Assembly: GCA_016785225.1 (NCBI GenBank)
Contig: JAFBJZ010000512.1
Span: 3,509,001-3,573,000, forward strand
Length of the DNA: 64,000 bases
Origin: Psettodes erumei
Taxonomy: Eukaryota; Chordata; Actinopteri; Pleuronectiformes; Psettodidae
Direction of reading: 5' to 3'
Made by a program: the position numbers and the translations under genes. Below, piece by piece: positions 62,575 to 64,000 of this stretch (position 1 is its first letter; every line of letters starts with the position of its first letter). Below the pieces are notes generated by a model. The model was not told the DNA's origin, ran no database searches, and saw only the letters and a list, made by a program, of their open reading frames with translations.

Positions 62575-64000
62575 GGTGTCTCGGAGCTGGAAGGGCATTG
62601 TGGCGCAGCGGCTACCTACCTCGCCCATCTCTCTCTGCTCAGATTTTCCCTGGTCTTTTTTTTTTTTTCTTTTTTTTCATCGATGGATGGGAATGTAGAA
62701 AAAAAGGGGATACGCAACAGATGTCCGACACAAAGTTGCTCGCCGCAGCGGCCGCTTCTGTCTTGTCTGCTCCAACCTCTTGCGGTGGTTGACACCCCAC
62801 TGCCTCCGGTTGAAGGCACAAACTCCGGGGGCAGAATTTTTTTTTTTGTTTCTATCGTACGTCCGGAAGGCGCGCCACGGCGCGGCACCGAGGCGCAATC
62901 CAGAAAGTGCGCGTGTGAGAGGCCGGTGAGCACGACTTCCTCCTTGCAGAGGCGCAGTCGTGCAACCATTTTGGGGAATCCTGGCCAGATGTCAGTCAGT
63001 CAATTAGTCAGGGTTAGGGCCTGCTGTCAAATGACCGTCGAGCTCGAGCCATGACTCAGCCCGCCTGCAATTCGACGGGAGGCTGCGCGCCCGAGTTGAC
63101 GGCTGAGGTCAGGCTGGAGTCGCACTGCGATCCTTTTGAATGCTTGATAAAAACCCGCTCGGACGGCATTCAGAAGTGAGATGCCCGCCGCCGTCCGGGG
63201 GAGGGGGGAAGCTGGGATGCGCCGCCCGGACCCTCACATCCCTGAAGTTTGGCCCGTCGCCCCCGGCGTGCGTTGCTCCTCCGCTCTTTCGCGTTGCTAT
63301 GCAGCAATCCAGGGACAGATTGATTATTCAGTCTGGAGTCCAGACAGCCAATTGTCCCCCCCTTCCTCTTTTTATCTGCGGAAATGTCACTCTGACTGAT
63401 GCCGCAGTTGATAATTTCCTCAATGACACAGTAAACACTCAATATTTACCGGGGGGGGGGCGCCAGCTGAACCTGATTCAGATGGCGATATTAATATCGG
63501 AGCGGTCCAGAGAATACGGTCAGCCTCCGGGCGGAACAATCACCTTCTGCGTTTGGTGGTTAGGCAGGAAATCTGGGTTCATAAAGAAAATGAACCGTTT
63601 TCTTACGACCAAGCAGAAGGAAACGCTGTCACAGGTCGTAAATTTCACGATGTGTCGATATGGTATAAGTGCCTGGCACCGCAGGACAGGAGCAGGACAT
63701 GAGGAGGACAGAAGCAGGACAGGAGCAGGACAGACAGGAGGGAACCTTCAGTCCTTTCAGAAGGGCTCGCTGCAGTCCGCAGGTGCGCGCTGCAGTTTCC
63801 CCCTCGCACCAGCAGATGGGGGAAACATCTTTGCGGGCCGAGCGGGAGAGCACGCTGCAGCGCGGCGGGGGGAGACGGACGGCCGCGGGGGCCGGGCCGC
63901 GTCGGGGCGAGAGAGAGGAGCCGCGGTGAACGCCGGCGTTGTGGGCGTTTGAATCCTCGGAGACGCATCAGACCTTTCTGAATCCAACTGAAGCTCCACG

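Overview
The window is genomic DNA of a ray-finned (teleost) fish. It has intron-rich vertebrate genes whose products match vertebrate families exon by exon, a stand-alone transcobalamin-beta gene of the type known from fishes, degenerate fish DNA-transposon and SINE-like repeats, and many long dinucleotide microsatellites. No bacterial, viral, CRISPR or phage content was seen.

Layout. (1) About 467-3,450, minus strand: the 5' two thirds of cuedc1 (CUE-domain protein 1). Four coding exons are visible and the last exons lie beyond the left edge. A 5' UTR and a probable non-coding first exon lie at 2.0-3.4 kb. (2) 3.5-11.4 kb: largely non-coding, with a CpG-rich stretch at 5.7-6.7 kb, an orphan minus-strand poly(A) signal near 7.95 kb and a degenerate Tc1/mariner-like transposon at 10.2-10.9 kb. 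(3) 11.4-21.0 kb, minus strand: akap1, the mitochondrial A-kinase anchoring protein, complete with ten coding exons and a non-coding first exon. The large first coding exon carries an apparent one-base frame break. (4) 21.2-22.3 kb: a TGAA-type microsatellite and a fish interspersed repeat. (5) 22.4-35.6 kb, minus strand: abcg4, a half-size ABC sterol transporter, complete with fourteen coding exons and a probable non-coding first exon about 6 kb upstream. (6) 37.76-39.84 kb, plus strand: a compact four-exon gene with TATA box and poly(A) signal. It encodes a secreted 137-residue protein made of the transcobalamin beta domain alone, and its start codon sits in an in-frame ATG repeat. (7) 40-64 kb: no coding exon that I can support. 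There are two candidate plus-strand non-coding first exons (about 41.97 and 45.85-46.27 kb), a cluster of nuclear-receptor half-sites near 44.7 kb, several microsatellites and a large GC/CpG-rich region (about 60.3-64 kb) that looks like the promoter of a gene starting near or beyond the right edge.

The genes do not form one pathway. akap1 and cuedc1 are neighbours on human chromosome 17q22, while ABCG4 is on human 11q23.3, so the window joins two blocks that are separate in human. I found no convincing undescribed biological system. The observations most worth checking are the akap1 frame break, the poly-Met start of the transcobalamin-like gene and the unexplained promoters on the right.
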